Of a stretch of 64,000 bases of DNA, positions 35,711 to 44,214 are shown in pieces (position 1 is the stretch's first letter; every line of letters starts with the position of its first letter). Location: contig CP078014.1 of assembly GCA_020544565.1 (NCBI GenBank), positions 3,102,016 to 3,166,015 of the forward strand. The letters are read 5' to 3'. A program made the position numbers and the translations under genes. Under the pieces are notes generated by a model that saw only the letters and a list, made by a program, of their open reading frames with translations, was not told the origin of the DNA and made no database searches. The DNA comes from Bradyrhizobiaceae bacterium. GTDB lineage: Bacteria; Pseudomonadota; Alphaproteobacteria; Rhizobiales; Xanthobacteraceae.

Positions 35711-37567
35711 ATGGATAGAATCGACATCGCGGCGTCGCCCGGCCCGGCGCTCCCGCCTGCGACGCTGTGGCGGTTCTATCGCTACTTTCTCGCCGAGCAC
35801 CGCCGGATTTTCATGTGGCTGTTCATCTGCGGATTCGGCGTCGCCTGCGCCGACGCGCTGGTGTCGGTGTTCGTCGGCAAGGTGGTCGCCTTCGTCGGTC
35901 GGGCCGACCGCTGGACGGCGTGGCAGGAGTATCGGTTCACGCTGCTCGCGCTGCTCATCGCCATCGGCGTGGTGCGCCCGATCCTAATCTATATCGACCT
36001 GCATCTGCGCAACAGCTTCCTCGTGCCCGACGTCACCTCGCGGATACGCTGGGTCAGCCACTGGCACGTGGTGCGGCAGAGCTGGCAGTTCTTCCAGAAC
36101 GATTTTCCCGGCCGCCTCGCCCACCGCGTCATGCATACGCCCGGCGCGCTGCGCGAAACCGCCGAGGCCGCCATCCGCGCGGTGTGGTATCTGGCGATGT
36201 ATGGCGGCGCCAGCATCTTCCTGCTCGCCCAGGCCGACTGGCGGCTGGCGCTTCCCATCCTCGGATGGTTCGGCGGCTACATCCTGCTGCTCCGCTACTA
36301 TGTGCCGCGCCTGCGGACGAGGGCGGACATGAGTTCGCAGACCCATTCGGAGCTGATGGCCCGGATCGTCGATTGCTACAGCAACATCCTGACGGTGAAG
36401 CTGTTCTCCTACGCCGCCGCTGACAACGACCATGTCCGCAACGCGCTGTTGGCGCACAACGATGCGCAGGCGCGTCACATGCGGATGGTCACCGGCTTCA
36501 TGACCAGCCTGACGCTGCTCAACACCGCGCTGCTGGTCGGCACCGGCGGCATCGGCGTCGGCCTGTGGCTGCACGGGTCTATCGGAGCCGAGGCGGTGGC
36601 GATGGCGCTGCCGCTGGTCTGGCAGGCCGCCAGTACGGCCGGATGGGTGGCGTGGGAGGTGTCCGGCATCTTCCAGAATCTCGCCGACGTGCGGCAGGGC
36701 ATGGAATCGATCGCCGCGCCCAACGTCATGGTCGATGCGCCCGACGCCGGGGTGCTCGACGTCCGCGCCGGCGCGATCGCGTTCGACAACATCGGGTTCG
36801 GGTATACGCCCGACACCCGGCTGTTCGACAACTTCTCGCTGTCGGTCGCCCCGGGCGAACGGGTCGGGCTGGTGGGCCGGTCCGGCGCGGGCAAGTCCAC
36901 CCTCGTCAGCCTGCTGCTGCGGCTTTACGACGTGCAGGCGGGCGCGATCCGCATCGACGGTCAGGACATCCGCGACGTGACCATGGACAGCCTGCGCGCG
37001 CGCATCGGGGTGGTGACCCAGGATACCGCGCTGCTGCATCGGCCGGTCCGCGACAACGTGCTGTGCGGCAAGCCCGACGCCACCGCCGAGGAGTTGCATG
37101 CGGCGTTGGGGCAGGCCCGTGTGCTGCCGTTTCTCGACGCCCTGCGGGACGACGACGGCCAAACCGGCCTCGACGCCAGCGTGGGCGAGCGCGGCGCCAA
37201 GCTGTCCGGCGGCCAGCGCCAGCGCATCGTGCTCGCCCGCACGCTATTGAAGAACGCGCCGATCCTCATTCTCGACGAGGCCACTGCGGCGCTGGATTCC
37301 GAGGCCGAAGCCGCCATTCAGGAGCAGCTCGAAACATTGATCGCGGGAAAGACCGTCATCACCATCGCGCACCGCCTCTCGACACTGGCGCGGATGGACC
37401 GGATTGTCGTATTGGACCAGGGTTGCATCATCGAACAGGGGTCGCACGCAGCGCTGTTGGCGGGGGGCGGGCTTTACGCCTCGCTGTGGCGGCGCCAGAC
37501 GGGAAACCGGCTGCCCGGCGGCGACCATTCCTCTTTCAGTTTACCGGCCGATCCCGCTTCCATTTAA
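35711..37567 (+). CDS. Lasso-cluster ABC exporter (fused permease and ATPase)
   Basis: 618 residues: an N-terminal six-helix membrane domain (for example MWLFICGFGVACADALVSVF and FTLLALLIAIGVVRPILIYI) and a C-terminal ATPase with Walker A GRSGAGKSTL, signature LSGGQRQRIVLA and Walker B ILILDEATAALD. No peptidase C39 domain is present, as expected for lasso peptides, where leader removal is done by B2. It lies immediately before the RRE gene (19-base gap), so it is the likely lasso exporter and immunity protein. ATG 35711; 230 bases upstream (35482-35710) show no gene. Confidence 0.9.
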   Translation: MDRIDIAASPGPALPPATLWRFYRYFLAEHRRIFMWLFICGFGVACADALVSVFVGKVVAFVGRADRWTAWQEYRFTLLALLIAIGVVRPILIYIDLHLRNSFLVPDVTSRIRWVSHWHVVRQSWQFFQNDFPGRLAHRVMHTPGALRETAEAAIRAVWYLAMYGGASIFLLAQADWRLALPILGWFGGYILLLRYYVPRLRTRADMSSQTHSELMARIVDCYSNILTVKLFSYAAADNDHVRNALLAHNDAQARHMRMVTGFMTSLTLLNTALLVGTGGIGVGLWLHGSIGAEAVAMALPLVWQAASTAGWVAWEVSGIFQNLADVRQGMESIAAPNVMVDAPDAGVLDVRAGAIAFDNIGFGYTPDTRLFDNFSLSVAPGERVGLVGRSGAGKSTLVSLLLRLYDVQAGAIRIDGQDIRDVTMDSLRARIGVVTQDTALLHRPVRDNVLCGKPDATAEELHAALGQARVLPFLDALRDDDGQTGLDASVGERGAKLSGGQRQRIVLARTLLKNAPILILDEATAALDSEAEAAIQEQLETLIAGKTVITIAHRLSTLARMDRIVVLDQGCIIEQGSHAALLAGGGLYASLWRRQTGNRLPGGDHSSFSLPADPASI

Positions 37568-37586
37568 CGCCCCATCGGATTTGATC

Positions 37587-37859
37587 ATGAAAATTCAGCT
37601 TGCGCCCGGCACCACCCTCACCACCATTGAAGGCAAGGACGTGCTGTTCTCGGTCCGCACCGGGGATTCCTATGGCCTCAACGACACCGCCGCACATATG
37701 CTGAGGCTCGGAATCGAGTCCGGACTGGACGAAGCCGCAAACCGGATGGCGCAGGACTACAACGCCGCGCCGGACGAGATCCGCGCCGACCTCGCCGATC
37801 TCGTGCAGGAGTTGGTCAAGCTGAAACTGGTTCAGACGCTGTCCGACCACGGCGCATAG
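37587..37859 (+). CDS. Lasso RRE protein (B1, PqqD-like)
   Basis: 90 residues of the PqqD/RiPP recognition element family: DVLFSVRTGDSYGLNDTAAHMLRLGIESG, then a helix ending LADLVQELVKLKLV. B1 proteins bind the YxxP motif in the precursor leader and hand it to the protease and cyclase. It is preceded 19 bases earlier by the exporter gene and converges with B2, whose coding sequence overlaps its last 28 bases on the other strand. RRE and protease on opposite strands is unusual, since they are normally adjacent in one transcript. Confidence 0.88.
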   Translation: MKIQLAPGTTLTTIEGKDVLFSVRTGDSYGLNDTAAHMLRLGIESGLDEAANRMAQDYNAAPDEIRADLADLVQELVKLKLVQTLSDHGA

Positions 37860-38209
37860 GACGCCACCTCGGTGAAGTCCTCCATGCCCGGCGTCGTCAC
37901 GAACGTGTCCTGATGGCAGGTCACCCACGCATGGCCCGACAGCGGCGACAGCCTCATGCCGATTTTCAGCGCCGCCGGATAGCCGTGGCGGTTGAGCGCG
38001 AACCACGTCGCCATGGCCTGATCGAGGCACTCCACCTGCAGCGGCAGCAGATGCATGCCGCGCACCGCGCGCTCCGCGACCGTATCGGCGGACAGAGCGG
38101 TGGAGCGCTTGGCGAACACGCGCCCCAGCCATTTCAGGACTCCGGCGGTCCGGTCGATTCCGAACAGCTTGGTCGACACATATGAAAAACACAGAACGAA
38201 AATATTCAT
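37832..38209 (-). CDS. Lasso leader peptidase (B2)
   Basis: 125 residues from ATG 38209 (MNIFVLCFSYVSTKLFGID). The transglutaminase-like Cys-His-Asp protease core is visible: CLDQAMATWFALNRHGYPA with the catalytic Cys, GHAWVTC with His, and the following Asp in CHQD. This matches the Transglut_core3/lasso B2 family that removes the leader peptide so that residue 1 can be joined to an acidic side chain. The start lies 63 bases from the divergent cyclase ATG, suggesting a shared promoter region. The longer open frame reaching 38899 is antisense to the cyclase. Confidence 0.88.
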   Translation of the reverse strand: MNIFVLCFSYVSTKLFGIDRTAGVLKWLGRVFAKRSTALSADTVAERAVRGMHLLPLQVECLDQAMATWFALNRHGYPAALKIGMRLSPLSGHAWVTCHQDTFVTTPGMEDFTEVASYAPWSDSV

Positions 38210-38272
38210 GCCTGTAAATCGTCCGGCGGCAATGTCTCCCGCAATTCTAGCCGAGCGGACGCGGGGACCGCA

Positions 38273-40135
38273 ATGAAGGTCATGCCGGACCAAGACGCCG
38301 CGACCGCGGACGCAGGGAGCGTCGCCATCCGCTCGCTCGCGCCGCCGAACTGCATCGGCATCACCACAAGCTTCGGACACCTGCTGATCGAAGGGTGCGT
38401 GCTGCGCGCCGGCGGGCAGAGCGGCCGCGCGGCGCTGGCGTCGCTGGCGGAGATGGTCGCGCGCGACGGCCCTCCCGCCCTCGCGGAAGCCGAGGGCGAT
38501 TTCGTCGCGCTGGTGATCACCGAGGCAGTGACCTACGCATTCAAGAGCTTCACCTCCCAGTATCAGCTCTACTATCGCGAGAACGACGGCGAGGTCGCCA
38601 ACCGGTTGTCGCGTTTTTACGATCCCCTCACTGAACACTGGAACGAGGATTATTTCGCCCGTCACGTCCTCATCGTGCCGGGCTATCAGTTCCTGTCGCG
38701 CGAGACCCCGCTGCGCGGGATCTGCCGGGTGCGGCCGGGCGAACTGGTCCGGATCGGCGCAGATGGCGGCGTACGGTGCGAGCAACTTGTCCGGCGCGAC
38801 TACCGCTACCGGCTCGATCCGGTCCAGCGCCGCGAGGATGTCGCGCCCGCGCTGCTCGCCCTGCTGCGCGCGTCGATCAGGGACCGGCTGGCGGCGCATC
38901 CCGGTTCGCGCATCTGCGTCGAGATTTCCGGCGGCCTCGATTCGTCGTTCATCGCCTGCCTGCTCGGCGAGCAGGTGTCATCACGCATCCGCGGGGTGAT
39001 GTTCTCGCAGCCCAATCTGCCGTCCCACGCCATCAGCGAAGGCTATGCGCGCGAGGTGGCCGACCGCTACGGCATCGACCTCGCCATCGTGCCGCCGGAC
39101 GAACTGCCGCAGAACATCGACACCTCGCCCGCCTATGCCGACGAGCCGAGCGATTTCTTCTGGTTCGGCGACTGGTTCTCGCGCGCGGTGGCGCAGCACG
39201 CCGAGCCGGAATCGATGGTGTTCACCGGCTATGGCGCGGATCAACTCTTTCTGCGCAGTCCGGCGTTCCTGCCCTATCTGCTGGAGCGACGCGAATTCCG
39301 CCACTTCGCCACGGCGCTTGCGCCCGCAAGCCGCCTCCTGTCGCGCGGCAAAGCCAACATCGCCTGGCAATCCGCACTGTCGCAATTGCCGGACGGGCTT
39401 CATCAGCGCCTGAACCGCGCGTTCGCGGGACGGCGCTGGAATCCGTGGGATGTCGGGGACGTCAACATGCAGCGCATGCTCGGCGAACCGGTGGGCTGGC
39501 TGCGCTGCGGCCGCGACATCGCCGGCTACACCGCGGAACGCCAGTCCCTGGAAAAGGATCTGGTCGGCGACGGCATCCTGTGCGACGATTGGGGCTATTT
39601 TTCCGCGCCGCGAACGGTGACGCAGCCTCACTTCGCGGCCAAGGCGCTGATGGACGCCTCGCCGTTCTGCGACCTGCCGCTGCTCGACCATGTCTACGGC
39701 CATGTCAGCGCGCTGCTGATCCACGATTTCGAGGGCCGCTACAAGGAGCTTTTGCGCGACTGCCAGCAAGGCATCGTCCCGGACAGCCTGCGCAACCGGC
39801 AGAACGACACCTTCGTGTTCAATTCGTTCCAGCTCAGTTACGTCAACAAGGCGCGGGACTATTTCCACTCGCTGCTGCGAACGGTGCCGGACGGCTGGAT
39901 TGATCCCAAGGGGGGCGCCTACGCGCTGGAGCAGTTGTCCTTCGGCATGACCACCAGCTCCACCCGCTCCGCGCTGGCGCTGATGGGCTATCTCGGCTGG
40001 CGGCAGGCTTTCATCCGGCATTGCCGCGAGGAGCGGCAGGCAGGCGGATCGACGCCGCCCCTGCTCGCCTCACGAAAAAACGGCGGGTCCATGGACCCGC
40101 CGCCGGATAGCACTCCCTCACGGGAGGTTATTTGA
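38273..40135 (+). CDS. Lasso cyclase (C), asparagine-synthetase-like
   Basis: 620 residues. The N-terminal glutaminase-like domain lacks the catalytic Cys-2, as in lasso cyclases. The synthetase domain has the ATP pyrophosphatase motif EISGGLDSSF (about residue 222) and GYGADQLF (about 321) for adenylating the acidic ring residue. Expected to form the isopeptide bond between residue 1 of the core and an Asp/Glu side chain. Start ATG 38273; the C-terminal ~20 residues cross the palindrome that serves the precursor transcript as a terminator, and the last 8 bases overlap the precursor gene on the opposite strand. Confidence 0.92.
   Translation: MKVMPDQDAATADAGSVAIRSLAPPNCIGITTSFGHLLIEGCVLRAGGQSGRAALASLAEMVARDGPPALAEAEGDFVALVITEAVTYAFKSFTSQYQLYYRENDGEVANRLSRFYDPLTEHWNEDYFARHVLIVPGYQFLSRETPLRGICRVRPGELVRIGADGGVRCEQLVRRDYRYRLDPVQRREDVAPALLALLRASIRDRLAAHPGSRICVEISGGLDSSFIACLLGEQVSSRIRGVMFSQPNLPSHAISEGYAREVADRYGIDLAIVPPDELPQNIDTSPAYADEPSDFFWFGDWFSRAVAQHAEPESMVFTGYGADQLFLRSPAFLPYLLERREFRHFATALAPASRLLSRGKANIAWQSALSQLPDGLHQRLNRAFAGRRWNPWDVGDVNMQRMLGEPVGWLRCGRDIAGYTAERQSLEKDLVGDGILCDDWGYFSAPRTVTQPHFAAKALMDASPFCDLPLLDHVYGHVSALLIHDFEGRYKELLRDCQQGIVPDSLRNRQNDTFVFNSFQLSYVNKARDYFHSLLRTVPDGWIDPKGGAYALEQLSFGMTTSSTRSALALMGYLGWRQAFIRHCREERQAGGSTPPLLASRKNGGSMDPPPDSTPSREVI
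40075..40101 (-). terminator. Terminator of the lasso precursor gene
   Basis: 20-base perfect palindrome GGCGGGTCCATGGACCCGCC (40082-40101) followed, reading leftward, by C/G and six T's (A6 at 40075-40080 on the plus strand). It lies 27 bases past the precursor stop and inside the cyclase 3' end, so it ends the leftward precursor transcript. Confidence 0.7.
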
Positions 40136-40241
40136 AATAGCCCGCGTATTTCTTGCCGTCACTGCTCGGCCCGGTGTGGTTGGACTTGATCAGGGCGAGG
40201 CTGCCCAGTTTCACGAGTGTCGGCTTTGCGTAGGATTTCAC
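40128..40241 (-). CDS. Lasso peptide precursor (A), 37 aa
   Basis: 37 codons from GTG 40241 with GGAG seven bases upstream. The leader carries the lasso/RRE signature YxxPxLxxxG as YAKPTLVKLG (residues 4-13). The C-terminal part NHTGPSSDGKKYAGYFK contains just one acidic residue, Asp28, which must therefore be the ring acceptor; depending on the cleavage site the core would begin at Ser20 (9-membered ring), Asn21 (8) or His22 (7). Thr23 resembles the conserved penultimate leader Thr, but cleavage after it would leave Asp at position 4 or 5, too short. Flanked by cyclase, so it is the cluster's precursor, with high confidence; the exact core is not settled. Confidence 0.85.
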   Translation of the reverse strand: MKSYAKPTLVKLGSLALIKSNHTGPSSDGKKYAGYFK

Positions 40242-40286
40242 GAAATATCTCCATTCATAAAAAACGGGCAAACCGTGCCCACTTAA

Positions 40287-40314
40287 TTTGTAGCATCGCT
40301 ATAACGCAAGGCAA
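40287..40314 (-). promoter_or_regulatory. Candidate sigma-70 promoter of the lasso precursor
   Basis: On the minus strand TTGCCT (40314-40309), 16 bases, TACAAA (40292-40287), about 40 bases upstream of the GTG. The leader between contains a small hairpin (GGGCA/TGCCC, 40266-40280). Two mismatches per box keep this tentative. Confidence 0.35.
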
Positions 40315-40517
40315 GCCGGCCGCGATCAAACGGCGAGATTGTATGGCTCTCTCGCCACAGCCGATCGCGCCGCAGACACCACCTCGGCTCCGGGGAAGCC
40401 GGCACCCGGATACGCAGGCTGGTCGGCCGGGCGACGGCATCGCAGCCGCCCTATCCCGGGTTCGCATTCGTTGATACAAGTCAATTCGGCTTCGGTCCCA
40501 CCTGATACCTATCAATC

Positions 40518-40883
40518 ATGCGATATCCGACGATGAATCCTCTCTCGACCCGCGCGTGGTGGCAGCTTGCCGTCGTCCTCGCCCTGCTGACGCCGGCCCT
40601 GGTGACACAGGCCATGGCCCTGTCGCCTGCCGAACAGCGCGGCCGCGCCTTCGCGCGGACGAATTGCGCCAAGTGCCATTCGATCGACCGCTTCACCCCG
40701 AGCCCGCTCAAGATCGCGCCGCCGTTCCGCACGCTGCACGAGCACTATGAAGTCGAAACACTGGCGGAGGCGCTGGCCGAGGGCATCTCCACGGGGCACC
40801 CCACCATGCCGGAGTTTCAGCTCGAGCCCGATCAGATCAACGATTTTGTGGCCTTCCTGAAGAGTCTCGAAAGGCCGCGCTGA
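40518..40883 (+). CDS. Small class I c-type cytochrome
   Basis: 121 residues: a signal peptide (WWQLAVVLALLTPALVTQAMA) then a single haem site CAKCH and the axial Met likely in HPTMPEF (about residue 96). Expected to be periplasmic and to carry electrons. ATG 40518 or 40533 (MNPLSTR) can both start it. No oxidase or dehydrogenase gene is beside it; the physiological partner is unknown, and the gene looks independent of the lasso cluster. Confidence 0.9.
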   Translation: MRYPTMNPLSTRAWWQLAVVLALLTPALVTQAMALSPAEQRGRAFARTNCAKCHSIDRFTPSPLKIAPPFRTLHEHYEVETLAEALAEGISTGHPTMPEFQLEPDQINDFVAFLKSLERPR

Positions 40884-40897
40884 GCGGGCGACCCGAC

Positions 40898-41905
40898 CTA
40901 GGGTGCGGCAACCCGCAAGAAGGCATCGCGCAGCGCCTGTCCGCTCAGGCCGACGCCGAGCAGCAGCGACAGCAGCAACCGCGCTTTCAGACCGCCCAGC
41001 GCGCCGCCGGGAATGAGGCCGCGCGCCAGCAGATCGGTTTCCGAACCCGGGAAGCCGTAAGTGCGCCCGAACACCGGCCCCGAGGCGACGCGGGAGGAGA
41101 GAATCACCGGAAAAACCTGCGTCAGGTCGGCCAGCGCCGGCACCATCGCCGCCGGAACGTGCCCGACGCCCATGGCCTCGACCACCAGTCCGCGATAGCC
41201 GAGGCCGGGCAGGCCAACGAGGCCGCGCCCGTCGTCGCCCAGCGCCGCGGTCAGCAGCGCCACCGGCTGGTCGCTGCCCTCGCTGCCGCCCTCGATCACC
41301 TGCCGGCGCGCGACCCGGACATCGATATGCGCAGCACCCTCGATAACGTGGCCGAGCGGGCCGCCGGCGAACGAGGCGAAGGTCGACGGCAGGAACGTGC
41401 TGGCCTTCTGGACGAAGCGCGCGGCGTGGATGGTGTCGTTGAGCACCACCAGCGCACCGAGCCCACGCGTCGCCGCCGAACTCGCGACGATGGCGCTGGC
41501 CAGGAGATTGGCGGGCCCGTCGGCGCCCGGCGCTTCCGGTCCGCGCATGGCGCCGGTGACCACCACCGGCTTGTCGCCACCGACCAGCAGATCGAGCACG
41601 AACGCCGTCTCCTCGATGGTGTCGGTGCCCTGCACCACGATGGCGCCGGCGATGTCGCCGGACAGCCGCTGGTTCAAGAGCCGCGCCACCTCCCGCAGAT
41701 GCGCCAGCGTCAGCGACGGCCCCGGCAGGCGGAACGGCGACATCGCCTCGATATCCGCCACCTCCGCGAGCGCCGGCACCGCAGCGACGAGATCGGCCCC
41801 GGTCAAGGTCGGGATAATGCCCGGACCGGCGCTGGCCGTCATGGTGATGGTCCCACCCAGCGAAACCAGCAGAAGTTTTGGTCGCCCGTTTACACCTGCC
41901 GCCAT
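40898..41905 (-). CDS. Asparaginase family protein
   Basis: 335 residues from ATG 41905 (MAAGVNGRPKLLLVSLGGTITMT). The two catalytic threonine regions of L-asparaginases are seen: SLGGTITM near the N-terminus and VVQGTDTIEETAFVLDLL, plus TGAMRGPEAPGADGPANL. It begins 2 bases after the stop of the deacetylase gene, so it is the last gene of the liv/ureide operon. Given that setting, hydrolysis of asparagine or another small amide for nitrogen is expected; substrate specificity is not determinable here. Confidence 0.9.
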   Translation of the reverse strand: MAAGVNGRPKLLLVSLGGTITMTASAGPGIIPTLTGADLVAAVPALAEVADIEAMSPFRLPGPSLTLAHLREVARLLNQRLSGDIAGAIVVQGTDTIEETAFVLDLLVGGDKPVVVTGAMRGPEAPGADGPANLLASAIVASSAATRGLGALVVLNDTIHAARFVQKASTFLPSTFASFAGGPLGHVIEGAAHIDVRVARRQVIEGGSEGSDQPVALLTAALGDDGRGLVGLPGLGYRGLVVEAMGVGHVPAAMVPALADLTQVFPVILSSRVASGPVFGRTYGFPGSETDLLARGLIPGGALGGLKARLLLSLLLGVGLSGQALRDAFLRVAAP

Positions 41906-41907
41906 CG

Positions 41908-42804
41908 TCAGCCGTCCTTCGCCTGTGTCTTGTACCAATCGAGAATTTCGGCGCCGGTCCACATCATCACGCCGTCATGGCCGAGGATATAGTCATAAAG
42001 TGCTTCGAGATATTTGATCCGGTGCGGCACGCCGGTGAGATAGGGGTGGATGGAAATTGCCATCACCCGCGGGATGTCCTTGCCTTCCTGATAGAGCCTG
42101 TCGAACTGATCGCGGCCGCGACGGAAGATTTCATCAGCGGGCGCCTGCTGGATCGCCGTCATGACCACGTCGTTGACCTCGACCGTGTAGGGCACAGAGA
42201 TGATGCCGCCTGCCCGGGTGCGCAGCATCACCGGTTGATCGTCCAGTACCCAGTCAGCGACATACTCGATACCGCATTCGGCCAGCAGGTCCAGCGTCTC
42301 GTCGGTTTCGGTCAGGCCAGGGCTTTCCCAGCCGCGTGGTGGGCGGCCGGTGAATTTCGTAATCGCCGCCATCGTCTCCGCGATGGCCGCCTTCTGGTCG
42401 CTGGTACGGTGCATCGGCTGCTGCACAAAGCCGTGGCCCATGAAATCCCACCCGGCGTCAAGCGCCGCCTGGCAAGCCTGCGGGTAGAGTTCGCAGCAAC
42501 TGCCGTTCACCGCGAAGGTCGCCTTCAGCCCGCGCGACGACAGCACCTCGTGGAAACGCCAGAATCCCACGCGCATACCGTATTCATGCCAGGCCCAGTT
42601 CGGCAGGTCCGGCAGCAGCGGCTGCCCCATGGGTGGCGGCAGCACCGTGCGCGGCATCGGTCGCATCGGCTGCCAGTTCTCCACATTGACAATAGTCCAG
42701 ACCGCGACTCGGGCTCCTCCCGGCAGTTTCAGCGGCGGCCGCTGATGAATCGGCCGATAGTCAAGCCGGCCGCGAAAAGAAGTGCCCGTGGTCTCGTCAG
42801 CCAT
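41908..42804 (-). CDS. Polysaccharide deacetylase / PuuE-like allantoinase
   Basis: 298 residues of the NodB homology family, subgroup of the cofactor-free allantoinase PuuE: opening RLDYRPIHQRPPLKLPGGARVAVWTIVNVE, catalytic-type VNGSCCELYP, GWDFMGHGFVQQPMHR and RPPRGWESPGLTETDETLDLL. The metal-binding Asp/His set is less complete than in chitin deacetylases, as in PuuE. Within the operon it follows ureidoglycolate lyase and precedes asparaginase, which supports a ureide role, but other amidohydrolase substrates (for example in N-acyl amino acid use) are possible. Confidence 0.85.
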   Translation of the reverse strand: MADETTGTSFRGRLDYRPIHQRPPLKLPGGARVAVWTIVNVENWQPMRPMPRTVLPPPMGQPLLPDLPNWAWHEYGMRVGFWRFHEVLSSRGLKATFAVNGSCCELYPQACQAALDAGWDFMGHGFVQQPMHRTSDQKAAIAETMAAITKFTGRPPRGWESPGLTETDETLDLLAECGIEYVADWVLDDQPVMLRTRAGGIISVPYTVEVNDVVMTAIQQAPADEIFRRGRDQFDRLYQEGKDIPRVMAISIHPYLTGVPHRIKYLEALYDYILGHDGVMMWTGAEILDWYKTQAKDG

Positions 42805-42867
42805 GATCGCTCCTGTCAGTCATATGATGGGCCGCGCATCGTGCCGGCAGTGAACGGGCTCCGCATG

Positions 42868-43386
42868 TCAGCCCTCAACGATTAAGCCGGCGTCGGGCGA
42901 CAGTACGACCTCCTCGCAATCGGCGCTGCCGCCCGCTTCCCACATGGTCATGGTCATCAGCGCGGGGGCATCGAGCGCGATCATCGGCGCGTGCCAGACG
43001 CCACGATTGTAGCAGACGGCTTGCGCGCCGCTCGCCACGAAGGCCGCCGCACCGGACACCACCGGGCCACCCTGCGCATTGCTCGGCGCAACAACCACCA
43101 GATAGCGCGCGCAGGTCATCGGCGTGAAGATCTGGCACGACAGCGGATGCCGCTCCAGGCAATCGACGACAAAGGGAAGCGACGACGGCGCGATCTGATA
43201 GAGATCGATCACCGGCGTGGTGCCGTCCTGATGCGCCAGATCGCGCGCGCCTTCGATGCGGCGGCCACGGCCCTGATTGACCGAGCGGCCGGGCGCGCGA
43301 CCTGCTTCAATCACCGTCCCGAACGGGGCGAAGGCGGCGGCGGTCAACGGTTGCGCACGAAGGGTTCTGGCGGCTGGACACATCAC
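42868..43386 (-). CDS. allA: Ureidoglycolate lyase
   Basis: 172 residues. The family opening (LRAQPLTAAAFAPFGTVIEAG) and the cupin-type core, with QPLS-like HPLSCQIFTPM and the Arg/His site YNRGVWHAPMIAL, match AllA, which splits ureidoglycolate into glyoxylate and urea. Position between the liv importer genes and a PuuE-like protein makes ureide catabolism the most likely role. Start ATG 43386 (MMCPAAR) may be displaced by a few residues. Confidence 0.88.
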   Translation of the reverse strand: MMCPAARTLRAQPLTAAAFAPFGTVIEAGRAPGRSVNQGRGRRIEGARDLAHQDGTTPVIDLYQIAPSSLPFVVDCLERHPLSCQIFTPMTCARYLVVVAPSNAQGGPVVSGAAAFVASGAQAVCYNRGVWHAPMIALDAPALMTMTMWEAGGSADCEEVVLSPDAGLIVEG

Positions 43387-43470
43387 AGTCTGAACCCTTT
43401 CGAACCCGGTCGGCGCGAGACCGCCACGCCACCGCGCGCCACCGCGCGGGCGTTCACGCCCCGACCCGTC

Positions 43471-44214
43471 TCAGAAATTGATGCCGAGCCAGGATTTGAC
43501 CTGCTCATGGAGATTGCCTTGGAAATCCTCCGGCGTGCCGGAAGCCGTGATCTCGCCGAGACTGAGCACGTAGATCCGCTGCGACATCGCGATCACCCGC
43601 CGCACATTGTGATCGACCAGCAGAATCGCCATCTGCTCCGCCGCGAACAGCTTGATCCAGCCGAACACCTCCTCGACGATCTTCGGCGACAGCCCGATCG
43701 ACGGCTCGTCGATCAGGCAGAGCTGCGGACGCATCAGCCACGCCTTGGCGAACTCGACCATCTTCTGCTGGCCGCCGGACAGATCGCCGGCCTGGGCCTT
43801 GAGCTTGGGACGGAGTGCCGGAAATTTCTCCAGCATGTCCGCGAAGCGGCGATCGATCTCGGCGCGGTCCGGCGAACCCGTGGCGCGGCTCAGCCCTTCG
43901 AGCGGCAGCCGCAGATTTTCCGTGACGCTCATATACGGAAACAGACTCGATTCCTGCGGAATGTACCAGATGCCGTGCGCAGACAGATGGTGCGGGGCAA
44001 GGCCGGTGATGTCGTTGCCCTGATAGACCACGCGGCCGGCCTTCGGCTTGAGGAAACCGCAGATGGCCTTCATGACGGTGGACTTGCCCGCGCCGTTGAG
44101 GCCGATCAGACCGGTGATCGACCCGGCCTCGACGGTGAGGCTGAGTGAACGCAGGACGTCGATATCTCCGACATAGCCGGCGGTGACGTTGTCCAGCGCA
44201 AGCACGCTGCTCAT
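43471..44214 (-). CDS. Liv-type ABC importer ATPase (LivF-like)
   Basis: 247 residues: Walker A LIGLNGAGKST, signature LSGGQQKMVE and Walker B LCLIDEPSIGLSP. Start ATG 44214 overlaps the LivG-like stop (ATGA). Second ATPase of a branched-chain-amino-acid-type importer whose binding protein, two permeases and first ATPase lie upstream. Substrate probably an amide or ureide, from the following catabolic genes. Confidence 0.93.
   Translation of the reverse strand: MSSVLALDNVTAGYVGDIDVLRSLSLTVEAGSITGLIGLNGAGKSTVMKAICGFLKPKAGRVVYQGNDITGLAPHHLSAHGIWYIPQESSLFPYMSVTENLRLPLEGLSRATGSPDRAEIDRRFADMLEKFPALRPKLKAQAGDLSGGQQKMVEFAKAWLMRPQLCLIDEPSIGLSPKIVEEVFGWIKLFAAEQMAILLVDHNVRRVIAMSQRIYVLSLGEITASGTPEDFQGNLHEQVKSWLGINF

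Noticed and set aside
40158..40254. ATG-started alternative frame (MEIFREILRK...) over the lasso precursor
   Set aside because: It ends at a TGA without any lasso leader motif; the GTG frame has the YxxP motif, good SD spacing and sits by the cyclase.
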